The position numbers and the translations under genes were made by a program. Below, in pieces: positions 35,590 through 48,085 of a stretch of DNA of 64,000 bases. The DNA is from Rhytidiadelphus loreus. Lineage: Eukaryota > Streptophyta > Bryopsida > Hypnales > Hylocomiaceae. Numbering within the stretch: position 1 is the first letter of the stretch; each line of letters starts with the position of its first letter. Below the pieces are notes generated by a model. It did not search any database and was not told where the DNA came from. It saw nothing but the letters and a program-made list of their open reading frames with translations. The stretch spans positions 18,580,760 through 18,644,759 of the forward strand of contig OX344762.1 in the NCBI GenBank assembly GCA_947034895.1. Direction: 5' to 3'.

Positions 35590-37984
35590 ATAGCAACCGT
35601 GGTCCAACGACGCTAGTGTACGAGCTTGTGAGCAGGGAGCAGGGAGCCTTGAAATTTTTTTTTTCCAACTTTTTTACCAACAAATATTTTTTTTGGAAAA
35701 ATAATTTTGATGGAGAAGAAAATTTATTATTTTTAGTAAATTTCAAGACCTATGACCGCTATTCCTATAACCGTGGATTTGAAGATTTTTTTTCAGAAAT
35801 TGTTACTTGCGATTCCTAGTAGAAAAACAACTTCATATTGTAGTACAGAATTCAATATTCAATTCAACTATTACAATTTTATGTTTAGTCACTTACAAAT
35901 TATTTGAAGAACACAATAGAATATATTAGGCTAATATGACTCACAAACACAATCATGAATATAACCTAGCCTTCACTAATACTACTCTACATCAACACTT
36001 TGTTCTAAGCTCATTATAGACATCTTGTGCACTGGCATAATTTGGGGCCTTATAGGATTTGAAGTTTGGCCACTACATTCAAGTCTCATGGACTTCTCAC
36101 AAATGTATTCCAACCTAATAGAGTGATCATAACTTAGGAAAAAATATATATAAATGAAAAGAGGCATCTTTCCCAAAATTGAAAAAAATTGAAAAACAAA
36201 TAGTGGACTAATAAATAAAAAAGTAATGACTATGTAATGGACTCTAAAGAAATCAATACTAAAAAAAATTATGTCTCCTTAATTAGAGAATGAAGAAAAA
36301 AAAATGAGAGGACAATAAAAGAAAAATGGAGAGAAAAATGAAAAAAATAGAAAAAAAATTTAATGAGAAGAAAAATCAAATGAACATTGAAAAATGAATG
36401 AAAAATAATGATAAAAAAACGAAAAAAATGGAAAAAAAATAAACAAAAAATTTGAAATAAAAAGAAGATGTTGAATAAACTCAAGTTTGTCCCAATCAAT
36501 GTGAAGAGGAGATCACCTTTCACAATGCACAAACAAAGAAGTTTTTTCAAGAAAAAAATTGGTTAGGTAGTAGAGGACTTAACCGTACATTTGCTGAAAA
36601 TATTGCCTTCATTACTGACGCAAATGTTGAGGACTTGTTTGGAAAGTGCTTCAAATTGAGCACAACATACACATTATTAAATCTCGATGCAAATTTTATT
36701 TTCATAGAGTTGTATTGTTATATTATTATATGCTATAATTTATGGATCTAAGTAGGTTACCAACAATGAATTTGTTATTGTTTGGTTGGTGAAGGGTTAA
36801 ATTGCAAATATGAAAAGGAAGAAGATTAATTGGACATTGGTAGCTTAGACAACTACTTTAGAAAAAATTTATCAAGTGCAACAACTCTTATTTCGGCTTT
36901 CAAATACACTAATGGAGATACAACAACTTTAGGTGACAACCATAGTGGTTGTAAGATTACTCAACTTGTGACAAGCCAACCTTGGATTAGCCTAATGTAG
37001 GCCCAAAAATTAATTAGTTTTATATGTGTCTTGTGAAATTTACTTCACAAGAATTCTTTTGCTTGCATTAGGCTGAGCCAAAGTTGTCATATCATAGGCT
37101 AAGTTACCTTACATCCCAACGACGCAGAGTTAGCTTTAGTAGTATAGAAGCAATAGTAAAAAAAGAAGGAACAAAGGTTATGCCAAGCAGCGCTAGGTCT
37201 TGTGATCTCTTTAACAACCTTTGTCCTTACTGGGTATTACGAAGTGATTTAGATCTAGTTTGGAATGTTGTCAAAATTAAGAGTGAGGTTTTTGTGATTG
37301 CTAGGATTAAGTTAAATGCATAAAGTCATAGAAATAGACTATAAAAATCACAAACAAGCTTCTTGGATTAAAGTTTAACATGGATGATTGTCATAGTACA
37401 ATAAAAAAAATGAAGATAAGGTAGTACAATTCCGACTAATGTTCTACAGAGCTGCACATGCAATACTTGAATAGAAGATGCAGGTAGGTTTTCATATTTA
37501 CTTGTTCTAGTTTTTCACATGTGTTGATTTGGATTGTTTCTATTGTTTAAATTTTGTAATGGGTTAACAATATTTTTTTAGAGCTCACTATATCATTGTT
37601 GATTCATGAGTAAGCTATTGACATTTCTGAAGGCTATGTTGAGTATGAAAAGTAAAAAAAAACATAAGTATCCTAAGTAGTAACAATCATACATTATCTT
37701 GAAAGAAAGTTGAAAGGTTGTCAATCAATAGTAAAGTCTAATTGACAGAGGGCAATCAAAAGTGAAGACTTATATGAAGACATTGAAATAAAGTAGTTCA
37801 GAGCAAAATGAAATATTCAAATTTTGAGGAGGGAGATTACAAAGATGAAGAGATGTAACACCATTGTTCACAAACAATGTGTGGAGATGAAAAAAAGTGG
37901 TGGATTGTCGTTGTACCCAAAACAAACATTGTCTCCAGCATTGACAAACAACATTGATTTAAATGTTTCTACCTTACACTTGAC

Positions 37985-39060
37985 TAAGGTTTTCGAGGTA
38001 CCAACTGGACCCCCTGTTTTTTTATCAATAAAATAAAATAAAATAAAAATTTCTTTTCAAAATTTTTTATTCTGGTAAAAAAACGGAGGTGCTATTAGGT
38101 ACTCTCCAAACCATTGTTGGGTTCGATGGTGGTTCTAGAGGTACTAGTTGGATCCCCTATTTTTGGTTCAAAAAAGAAAAAGAAAAGAAAAGAAAATTCT
38201 TTGGAGGTACTAGTTGGACCCCCTATTTTTGGTCTAGGAAGAGAAATTTAAAAAAATAAAATAAAAAATAGAATTTTTTATTTTCTGGTACCAAAAACAG
38301 GGGTACTACCTGGTACTCCCAAACCACCATTGGACCCGACGGTGGTTTTGGAGGTACCAGCAAGACCCCTATTTTCGGTCAAAAAAAAAAAAAAAATTGA
38401 AAAAACGCAGTTGAAAAAGTTTTTTTTTTTTTTTTTTCAATTTTTTTTCTCAGTATCAAAAACGGGATACTAAGGTAGGAATATCATAAATGGCACCCCC
38501 CCTCCTAATGGTACAATAGGGTGTTCTAAAACCAACTATAGCTAGCTTTGATGTTGATTTGAAAAGATTCGATTTGCTGAAATTTGATTGGCTTAGACTT
38601 TATTAGGAACAAGTTCCAAGGGAAACCGTTTTAGGTGAAGCTATGAGACGGGAATGGGGTCTACATGAGAAATCCACATTTATATTCAATAAAATATTCA
38701 TTTTTGAAGATTTTTATTTTTTATTTTTTTCATTCTTCCTCATCCTTATTTGTGCACACATTGAGTTGAATTTCTCAATGAATTTCCCATATCTTATAGG
38801 CTAAAATGCTTATTTTAACTGTTTATGGTATTCCTACCTTACTGGTACTCTCCAAACCACCGTTGGACCTGACAATGGTTCTAGAGGTACTAGCTAGATC
38901 TTTTCTTTTTTTTGTCTAAAATCAAATTAAATTTAAGTTTAAATTTTGAGCACCAAAAACAAAGGTATCACTTGGCACTTCCAAAACCGCAGTTGAATCC
39001 CTTTTAGGTCTTGGATGTACCAATTGGACCTCCCATTTTTGGTATTTGAAAAACAAACAA
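37985..39060 (+). repeat. Degenerate minisatellite, GAGGTACTAGTTGGACCCC units
   Basis: At least five diverged units of roughly 110-190 bp. Each has GAGGTACTAGTTGGACCCC, then CTATTTTTGGT, an A/T-rich variable stretch, CAAAAACAGGGGTACTA, and CTCCAAACCACCGTTGGACC. One unit junction is interrupted by the MITE at 38471-38841. No coding content. Confidence 0.7.
38471..38841. mobile_element. MITE with TA duplication nested in the minisatellite
   Basis: The ends are inverted repeats of about 20 bp: AGGTAGGAATATCATAAATG on the left and AGGTAGGAATACCATAAACA reversed on the right. Each is next to TA (38471-38472 and 38840-38841). Removing the element rejoins the minisatellite text (CAAAAACGGGA with CTGGTACTCTCC). 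It shares the AGGTAGGA terminus with the palindromic element at 4123-4309. Confidence 0.7.
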
Positions 39061-41045
39061 ACAAATTTGGAAATGTTTTTTCCTAATTCCAAGTTTTAAG
39101 ATGGGTATTTTGAATAATGCAAGAATTCCTACATTTTTAATGATAATGCATTTCATGTTTAATTTTTTAATAAATCACAAATTTGATTTGATTTCAAAAG
39201 GTCGAGTAGAGAGTTTTACAAGGTCGGTTGGGTCCAATTGACCTTGGAAGAGTCTCTCCTAGATCTCTTGAAGTTGGGATAAGGTTTGTTATCCTTGTTG
39301 TAGATCTCAAAGTTGTGTTTGAAAGAATAAAACAATACGGATGCCTCTTTGTTTTGCTTCAAGGCTAGTGGAATTTGAATTCCTAGTTTCAAATTTTAGT
39401 TCAAATTAGTGATTGTGACTTGGATTGAAGAGTATGAAGCTTGGCAGTTTTGGATTTAAGTTTAATATTTTTTTGAAAATGAAATGTAATGGATGTATGA
39501 AAATTTAAACAAAAAACAATTGTTTACCAATTCTTGGGGGTACATTGAAGTCTTTTCTTAGGTTAGTTGGATCCAACTGACTTTAGACAAGCCTTTGCTA
39601 GGCCCCTAGAATTTATACATTTTTTAAGAATTTAGGAATATTCTATGTTGGAGTCAATTGGCAAGGCACAACGGGGTTGTTGTAGGCATGGTGCGTCATG
39701 CACATGGTGCATCATGCTTTCAAATTTTAATTTAGTTTTTTGAGGTCATTAGTATTCAGTGATACTTTTGTGGATCAAAGATGGTTTAATTGTTCAAGTG
39801 TAGGAACTAGGGAGGAAATGTGGGTCAAGCTTCAGCCTCAACAATGCATCGTGACATAGTCTTTGTTGCGGATGTGGCAAGTTTATTGCAACCAATGACT
39901 TTGACAAATGTAAACATCGAGATTTCCAGTGACAAATCAACTAAAAAAGACACTAAATTTATATATGTTCTATTCTATTTTTTGAAGAAGTCGAAGTTCT
40001 TTGAGTGAACAGAAATCATTGTCTATTGATATGGATGAATCATATATCTAGGGTTCATCTAACAAAGGCGTCTTGGCTTATTGTAGTAAACTATATAATT
40101 CTCGATACCAAAGACAAGATCGAATTGATCATGCAAATCATGCATGACATAAACACAACCACCGCTACCAATTTTGATATCCTAAGATCTAGACAATACG
40201 ACCATGGCGCCTCTTAAGTTAATTTGATTATAAGTCAAAATTCTACAAATAAGCAAGCAATTTTTTGTATCTTTTTTTATGTCAAGTTTTAAGTTTTGCA
40301 AGTTTAACATTGTTTAACATTTGTTTGTAGTCTTATAGAATTGATATCAGTAGATGGGATGATGAAGGCACAAAGTCTTTTCTTCAGTTTGGAGAAGAAT
40401 TTCACCTTTCCATATTTGCTAAGTAGATGGCATCAACATTTGCGGACTTTGGCTACTCTCAACCAAAATGCCACAAAGATACTTATGCTTTGAAAATTTT
40501 GGATCTTATAAATAGTAGTGCCTCCAAAAGCCATCAACAAGTGATGGTTTTGCAATAAAGTCCACTATGACTTAGACTCTTGAGATTGACATTTCTATTG
40601 AGTTGAATTATAATGTGTGATTTTAGAATTATGAGTGGATTTGTGTGTTTTATGGCTACATCTTGGACATTTGCTATTTTCATTTGGATTTTGTATATCA
40701 TGATGTCTAACAAAAATGACTACATTTGCTTGTTTAAAAAAAATCTTCAAAATACATTTGTAAGTGTCTTAAATTTCAATAAAATGACTTCATGTTTCTT
40801 GAAATTTATAATGTAATAAATCCACGGTCATAGGTCCCAACTTGTTTTTACTACAAAAAAAAGTTCCCGACACAGGCTCACAAGCTCACGCTCACAGGCT
40901 CGCATGCTAGCAACCCTGACCGTGGTCTATGAATGGATACTTTAGGATTTCAAATACTACATTCTTGCAATGTTAATTTCTTTAATGATATTTTGAACTT
41001 CTTTTGAAGTTGTAGGAATGTGATAATATTCTAGAGATAGTATGT

Positions 41046-41134
41046 CATTAGGTGAGATTTGGGGCGTCCAGAATACTATGAGTTATCATATAGTGCCTCG
41101 GGGGATTCACTCAATGTATTCTTTGTATCACGTG
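41046..41134 (+). repeat. CATTAGATG-ended element, internally deleted copy (family D)
   Basis: Starts CATTAGGTGAGATTTGGGGC and ends TCACTCAATGTATTCTTTG, then TATCACGTG. The right part matches the reversed left end of copy 5 (44075). Only 89 bp remain. The text after it (AAAAAATTTGACCC, then TTATATGGTAAA) recurs at 43748-43790. Confidence 0.55.
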
Positions 41135-41359
41135 TGAACAAAAAATTTGACCCTCTATCTTATATGGTAAAAAATCATTTAAATAGTTTGAAAAAATTAT
41201 AGTATGTTTCACTATGTTGGAAGTTGTGAGCATAGTGAACTTTTTGTTTTTGACTATTTGTCTTTAGTAAGGTAAAAAGCAGTCATTTACTACTTATCTT
41301 AGGAATGAATAGAAGAAGAATGAATAATTAGACGAAGGATTCCAAAAGATGTAGTTCGG

Positions 41360-43460
41360 CTAGATAGGAACAGAGACAAATCGTCTTGGCAGCGGTTGGC
41401 ACCTTCTCAGTAGCATATAGGAAGACAATTTGTCGTTTTTTACTCTCTCCACTTCTTCTTCGTTTTCCAGCCAAGTGTGTGCGTCTGTATTGTCAAGTTC
41501 TTGTAACTCTGTGAACTCCTTCAAGTTGTAATACAAATCGTCTTTTAAACTAATTGTCCAGCACCGTAGTGCTGTGGTATAGCATTGTGATCCAGTGATT
41601 GGATCCTTTGTTTGTGTGTGACAAATTATATTTTGTAGTTGTGTACTAACCCAGCGATTGGGTGATTTGTGTATGCGTGTTATTTTACAGTGTAGATCAA
41701 TAATTGAAGTGTAGTTATTAACAATTTGTCCGGCTGTGTACCAGTGATTGGGCCAGCTAGTTGAACTTATTGTCTTTGAATTTAATTGTGGAATTTTATA
41801 AGTGACTTTCTCTTGATCCAGCAATTGGATCATTGAACTTGTTGTTTGTGTGAGTGACTAACAACTTGTCAAGTGAATTTTGGATTCTTTCATTGTCTAA
41901 TTACAAGTTTGAGTGACTGTAACCAGTTGTGAAGTGTATGTGGTTATGACTAGTTGTTTTGTTTGATCGCCTGAGTCGAATTTGGTCTATCAGGTTGTGA
42001 GTTTGCCTGTGAGAATTTCATCGTGAATTCTTGGAGTACATGAGTGATGACGTGAATAAACTAATTGTCTATGGATCGGGAGCCGGAACGTTGCTTGGAG
42101 ACAAGTTGTCAATTGAGAAGTTGAAGAATTAGACAAACAATCTACCTGCAGGTTGCAAGCGTGAACCAGATTGGAGCAAGTCTGTGGAGTACCAGCAGAA
42201 GATCAGATAAAACCTGGTATGTTGATACTTAACAAATTGTCTTAATTGCAATTGTTAATTATATAAGTTGTAGGACAAGTTGTCTTACTTGGTTATTTAT
42301 TGGATCAGTTAGCTTGACAATTTGTCAAGTGGAATTGTGGACCAATGATTGGTTCCACAGAATTGTGTAGAAATTATACAAATCGTCTGAGAATCGAGTG
42401 ACTAGATCTCATTGTATGTTTGCGCTTAGTTGAATTGGTAGTGAAGTGCAAATTGATTAGGAAGTAAACAATTTGTTATTGTTATTAACATGTACCAGTG
42501 ATAGTCCAAATTAAATTGGAATTGATAAAAGTTGAGAACAATTTATAAATTGTGTGATTTAATAATTTACTACTTGTATTTTATTAAGACTAATTGTCGT
42601 ACTTGAATCGTGTGCGATGCTGTGGAACTGTTGAATATAGAGAAGGTCCAACTGGATGCAGACAAATTGTCTTTGTGAATTAGAATTGAATTGTGAATTT
42701 GAATTATGTGTTTATGTAATTGTGTGAATGGAATACATTGTTTGCTTGTGATTTAAAATGCATGACTAAGAGTAGTCCAAAATAATTTATTGTGATTGTC
42801 ACTTTGTTAAATAATTAACTGTCCAGCTGGGAGCTTTAACAAATTGTCTTTTGATCTCTAATTGATAAGTTGGGATAATTGAACAAATTGTCAAAAGGAC
42901 TGAATATGAAGAGTCAATACTGAACTAGTGATTAATTCATATTAGTGAATAAAAGTATGTTTTGTAAGTTGTGAGAATATTACTAATTGAAATGATTTCA
43001 TTTGAGAAAAGACAATTAGTCTGAGAAGCAATTTGAATCAGTAAGGTTGGCAGTGAGATCATATGTCTTTGGTTGATTCATGAATTCAAGTGAATTGTGC
43101 ATGTTGGCAAATTGTTGTGAATGTGCAGAGTGTTCTAAGCTTGGTGAATGCATTGCAATCATGCCTTGCATTAGATAGAGACAAATTGTTGTAGGACTGG
43201 AACCGGCTTCCATTCATTTAACTAGTAATCAGGCTAGTTAAATAGTGCCTGGACAAATTGTCTTGGTAACGCAAATCACCAATAATTAATGAACATGTGT
43301 ACAATTATATAAATATATTATATATCTGCATTTGTCTAGTACTAGATCATGCGCATGACAAATTGTGGTCAAACCTGACAAATTGTTGAAAAACTCCCTT
43401 GGAATACTAGGCAGGACTAGGATTGCATTTCACGCGTCCATAGCATTATTTAACGGACCG
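41360..43460 (+). repeat. Word-rich block 2
   Basis: About 2.1 kb without long plus-strand frames, in which GACAAATTGTC or GACAATTTGTC and close variants occur more than 20 times (for example near 41427, 41719, 42227, 42273, 42314, 42661, 42838, 42884, 43253, 43367 and 43377). It begins with a CT-rich leader (ACTCTCTCCACTTCTTCTTC near 41440) and carries donor-like ACCTG/GTATGT near 42216. The order resembles block 1 read in reverse. Class and function unknown. Confidence 0.55.
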
Positions 43461-44074
43461 GCAACCAAATTATACAAATGGGTATAGAAGTGAATGTGTA
43501 TTTCCTTGTTGTTTGTGAAATATTGTAGTAAATCCCATTCTAATCTTGAAAGCAAGTGACCCTTGTCACAATACGTTAGACTATTTGACCATTCCCTAGA
43601 TTTTGAACCCCTATACTATAGTCCTGGATTTTTGCGAGGTAGGCAAAATCTAGACTACAAAAGTTCACATTGTGAATTTTTGAAAATTTCTTTATCTGAA
43701 ATAATTACTTACAAATTTTGTAAGAAAATAAATACATTGTGTAGTTGAAAAAAAAATTTGACCCCTATTTTATATGGTAAATAATATTTTTAAAATAATT
43801 TTTAAATTTCCAATAAATGAGGGCTTGCTTAAAGTTTATGCATACCAAAGTTGGATACAATTGTCATTCAAATGCAATCTTGATAAATATTTGAAGTGAA
43901 AATACAACCATTTTAGTGCAATCTTTAATTTGCTTATGGATATCTTGTTGAATTCAATTGAATCCAAATTCTTTTTTACATAAAAGATATATTGATTATG
44001 TAACAACACCCAAAAATTTGGAGCTAAATCAAAATTTATTAAAAAGTAAAAGGGATAGAAAATTTACTTGATTG
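43461..44074. other. AT-rich region, no gene recognised
   Basis: Contains the second copy of the AAATTTGACCCC-TATATGGTAAA segment (43748-43790). Nothing else recognised. Confidence 0.4.
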
Positions 44075-44357
44075 CATGTGATGTCCAAAGAATACATTGA
44101 GTGATCCTCTGGGTACAGTGATAACTAGGGAACTTGACTGTTGCATTGACACTGCAGCAGTTCTACATGGTCAAGAGATAGCCACCTCATTTTTCAAAAC
44201 AAAAAATCAACTTTTTTTTGTATTTTAATATTTTAAATTTAAATTCTTCTTTTTTTTGAATTTTTTTTTGACACCCCGCCGTTCCTTCATTGTAGGGGGA
44301 ACAATGAAGGGAACAAGCTCAAAACAGTCTTTTGGAGGCCCAAAATCTCACCTAATG
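44075..44357 (-). repeat. CATTAGATG-ended element, copy 5 (family D)
   Basis: Inverted copy: it starts CATGTGATG, carries AACTAGGGAACTTGACTGTT and TCTACATGGTCAAGAGATAG, a T-rich centre and the hairpin CTTCATTGTAGGGGGAACAATGAAG, and ends CACCTAATG. Aligns with copy 2 in reverse complement. Confidence 0.65.
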
Positions 44358-45059
44358 TTTGTGTTGGCAATGATATTGTCCTAAGCAAAAACTAAAGACT
44401 CCTGAAAACTAAAAAATTCAAAATTTTGATTCAAAAAATAAATAATAATCCATTGTTGAATAGGTTATTATCTGCAAAAGAAACTTTCATTCAATCAATT
44501 TTAATTTGTGAGTTGAAAAATATAAAGACTTTAGTTTCAAAGGTAGTTATAGTATCTTGTACAAAATTATGCCTTCTAAACTTAAATGCATAAGCTTAGG
44601 TAATATAAATAAAAATATCAAAATGATTTTTTTTCATATTCATTTACTAAAGAAAATAATTATATAAGGCGTGCAAAGCATTCAATTTAGATTAGTGATG
44701 TGAATGTCAACCCCCTTAACCAATTTGATGTTTTTAGATCCAAAATTGCTTAAAGTGCTCAAACCCAAAGCAAGGTTTAAATCTTCATACATAATTATTC
44801 ATTAACAAATCCAACTGCAAGATCCTTTAGTTAACTTATTAGTGTACACCCTTCTAAAATTTCAAAATAAAAAACCTTACCAATTGCAAGAACATGGTAT
44901 TTAGATTTCAAAAAGAAGTATTTTCAACTCTTTCCAAATGGTTAGGTTTCATCTTTCAAACATTTTACACAAAAATATGTAGATCTTGCACCTTGTTACT
45001 CTCCATAATATGTTAAAGAAATCAGTTGAAAATACATATAAGAAATTCCAACAAAAAAT
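44358..45059. other. AT-rich region, no gene recognised
   Basis: No credible frame; may hold the decayed left end of the family B copy that ends at 45622. Confidence 0.35.
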
Positions 45060-45622
45060 AAGTCATATTCATACTAAAAAAAATAGTAAATAGAAAGAAA
45101 TAGAGAATGATTTAAGATACTAAATTGTTAAGAATTTAGTTTTAAAAAAGGAATTGAAAATTTTCAATTGCAAGGGATGTAATGCTGTAAATCTTGTAAT
45201 AAATGATCTACATACAATGATTTTTTTATTTCAAAAATATTGAAAATTTAGTTAAATAAAGGAATTCAAAGTTCATTTTAGAGTAGAGATTCTATAATAA
45301 CTGTCCACAAACTAAAACTCCTCATAACTTTCATCTTGTCAATCAAAATGGAATGATTCAAAGATTTTGATGTACATATATACCAATTTAGGAAACCAAT
45401 TTCAAATTTTTATTTCTTAAAAAAGTCATTTTTTTGAGTTGCTCAAAGAGTAATAGAAACTAAATATCATACAATTATAACCTTTTAAGTATGTAGTCAA
45501 GCTACTCCTTGCCCATAGTTTGCGTGCAAATTTCAAAGAAATAAAATGAAAATTGAATTCTTAGTGAGTTGCCCAAAATTGTTGGGTTGCCAAAAAAACT
45601 TGTTTGGTCCTTTAGGGATTAA
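45060..45622 (+). mobile_element. Family B TTAA element, right part
   Basis: Aligns with 33740-34729 (TAAATAAAGGA, GAGTAGAGATTC, TGTCCACAAACTAAA, GTTGCCAAAAAAAC). It ends TGGTCCTTTAGGGA next to TTAA (45619-45622). The left terminus is not identifiable. Immediately right, 45630-45920 aligns with the interior of family A (16125-16400), so two element remnants abut. Confidence 0.6.
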
Positions 45623-45927
45623 GAAGAGTCTAATTTTGTTGGCAATCAAAGCATCTTCCTAAAAAAATAGCATATATTGGATTTTCTTTTTACTTCCATT
45701 TTTATAATTTTTCAAAATAAAAAGATCCATAGAGTTTAGATGTTTACAACAACCTCACCATTAGGATTGACATGTTTTCATTCCATTTTAGAAATACTAG
45801 TGGTTTCCTGTTCCTTTCTTTCATGTACCTAATTGTTTTAAGATTGTGGTTCAATTTTATTTTTTTGAAAATTTATTTCTTTGAATCCCAATTCAATTTT
45901 CTAAATTAAAGAAATTTAAATTCAAAA

Positions 45928-46057
45928 CACAAGTAGAAACATTGATTGCATAGACTAGAGAAACATGCCCCTCAAGACCCACACGTAGTCAAGTTTGTCA
46001 TGTGGGGTCTTTTCATGGATTCTTTCTCTAGTCTATGAGCCCATGTTTCCACTAGTG
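45928..46057. mobile_element. Hairpin MITE with CACTA-like ends
   Basis: 130 bp that folds almost completely. The left end is CACAAGTAGAAACAT; the right end, reversed, is CACTAGTGGAAACAT. The inner arms CATAGACTAGAGAAA (45949-45963) and TTTCTCTAGTCTATG (46023-46037) are exact reverse complements. Both sides are flanked by AAA (45925-45927 and 46058-46060). CACTA termini with 3-bp duplications are typical of CMC/En-Spm-type elements. Confidence 0.6.
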
Positions 46058-46060
46058 AAA

Positions 46061-48085
46061 TCTATACTACAATTTTTTTTAATTAACCCTAACTAAAATA
46101 TCTAAATGTCCTTAATATGATCACTACAAAAACTTGAAAGATAAATTCAACAATAAAAAAGATTCAATCTAAATATTTTTGGTACCATTGGGTACATATT
46201 TAATTTTACTTTCACCTCTAATTGGATGATTAAAAAATGTATTGTTACTCCATAGATATATTCAAAGGAATAGCAAAATGTCTAGATTTCTTTCATTTAC
46301 CTTAAAATACATGCATACAATTGAATTAAAAAATTTCATCATACATTACAAAATTTAGAATTTAGAAGCATTTACTTGTTTGAAATTAGTTATATTGTAG
46401 GTAAAAATGAAATTCTAGTGACAACCTGTAGGTGACTATGCACCCAAAAGAGGCAGTCACATATTTGATTTGTCATTTGTTGCCTCTCCCCTCTCCCAAA
46501 AATGAATAGGTAGTTGATTTTTTTTAAATGCTTCCCCCTCTAAAATGCCGTTAATGCCGTTGATTTCTCAAAATTTCTTAAGCAGTTGATCTTTGAGATT
46601 GAATCTAAGCCATCCTTCCAAATACGGATATGGATACAGAATACAAATACAAAAACAATACCAAAATATGGATATGGATATTTGATATTGGAATATTGTT
46701 CAATATAGATACGGATACGATATACGGATATGGGATATAGGATTTTCATTGTCCCATATTGTTTGTCATGTTAACCTCATTCAAAAAATTACAAGTAGGG
46801 GAGGGGGGATGAAAAATTAAGAAATTAATTTTAATTAAATGTCTTTTTTAAACCCAGGGTGGAGGGGAATTTGGAGGAGAGTTTAAAATTAATTAATTAA
46901 AATTTTGAGAGCATAGTGACAGAAGTGTCACTATGCACCCAAAAGTGGCTCTAACAGCCACAATATAATACATGAAGAATGACAATAGGTGACAACCTTT
47001 GAAGAATGACCTTTATTGACTTTTTGGAGTTACTTTTTGGATTTTTGTTTGACATGTATAAGGTCTACTTTGCAACCATAGGGGGCCTTTGAAGTCATGA
47101 CCAAAACAATGGCATGAAGCCTGTATGAAAATGGTGGGATGGAGCTAGGATCCTAGCAGAAAACAAGCTAACAATGGTTGTCCTAAATGACTGGAAATTG
47201 TCCACAATGATTGTAAATGAGTCATTGTGGACACTTTTCAGTCATTGTAGACAAGGTCAAAATGAGGTATTAGGAGCCACCCACTTTTTAGTCATTGTAG
47301 ACGTAATCATTGCTTTTTTGGACCATTATTGATTGTGTAGCTCAAATTTTTTAGATTTCTTCCAAAAACCATGCCTCATTATTCATAAATGTCAATGTTA
47401 TATTTGAATATTGTATAGCCTATGATGTCATCATTTAAACTAAATTAAGTAAAAAAATAGGGTTGTAACCAATGCTTTTTACTCCTTTGTTGAATTTGAA
47501 ATTAGACTATATAGAAACTTTTCCATTGAAATTAATAATATTTTGAATAGAATATGTCATTGTTGACAATTTTGAATAATTTTTAAAAACAATTTTGATG
47601 AAATTGATGAAGTTTTTGAGTGAAACATTCCATTAACATTTCAAAAAGGACTCCAAAAAGGACCTTTCCACGGGCACCATTGGCTCCTAATAGCTCACTT
47701 ATACCCGACATGTTTTTCTACTAGTGAAATGAATCTAAGACAAAAATAATGGAATTTTGAAGTCACAAGACTAAAATTGAAGCCTATTAATAGTGTCTTT
47801 CATTCAAACCAATGAGAACCTTTGGGATTCAATTAATTTGCAAAATCAAGGTAAAATATGAAGGTTGATAGGTTTTAAGCCAACCAATGGGATTGAGATC
47901 TTTGAATTTTATACAATGTTGGCTATTGGTCAATATACACCTCCAACGTTCACCATAATAAGTTCACAATTACTAAGACTCCTATGTCACTCAACAAACT
48001 TATATACCTCAAAGGACGAGCCTCTTACCAAATTTTCAAGCTTCATTTGCAAGTACTTACAAATGTGATTTTTTGAATTTATTTT
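46061..48085. other. AT-rich repeats, no gene
   Basis: 46430-46470 and 46935-46975 share ACTATGCACCCAAAAG. 46615-46745 is a GGATAC/GGATAT hexanucleotide array. 47055-47120 (TAAGGTCTACTTTGCAACCAT) recurs at 49455-49520 and 49695-49720. A CACTA-like end (TTTTTCTACTAGTG) finishes at 47718. Confidence 0.45.

Larger units (their letters stand above)
35590..40930. mobile_element. Candidate large element with inverted ends
   Basis: 35590-35775 and 40812-40930 show imperfect inverted similarity. The left has GAGCTTGTGAGC and GACCTATGACCG; the right, reversed, has GAGCTTGTGAGC and GACCTATGACCG. Between them lie eroded short frames at 39820-40217 (for example VNIEISSDKSTKKDTKF and MNRNHCLLIWMN) that could be remains of a transposase, but no domain can be named. 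The minisatellite at 37985-39060 also lies inside. Element status is an inference from the ends alone. Confidence 0.3.

Noticed and set aside
36269..36550. 93-codon minus-strand Phe-rich frame
   Set aside because: Translation of an A-rich low-complexity tract (GAAAAA repeats), with no protein-like composition.
38112..38140. tRNA B-box-like GGGTTCGATGGTGG
   Set aside because: It is part of the minisatellite unit; no A box or cloverleaf can be drawn around it.
41360..43460. CRISPR-like spaced repeats
   Set aside because: The words are only 9-11 bp, unevenly spaced and variable, and the locus is eukaryotic; no array structure.
46122..47718. Larger CACTA element with CACTACAAAAA left end and CTACTAGTG right end
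   Set aside because: The termini are only loosely similar and the flanking bases do not form a matching 3-bp duplication.
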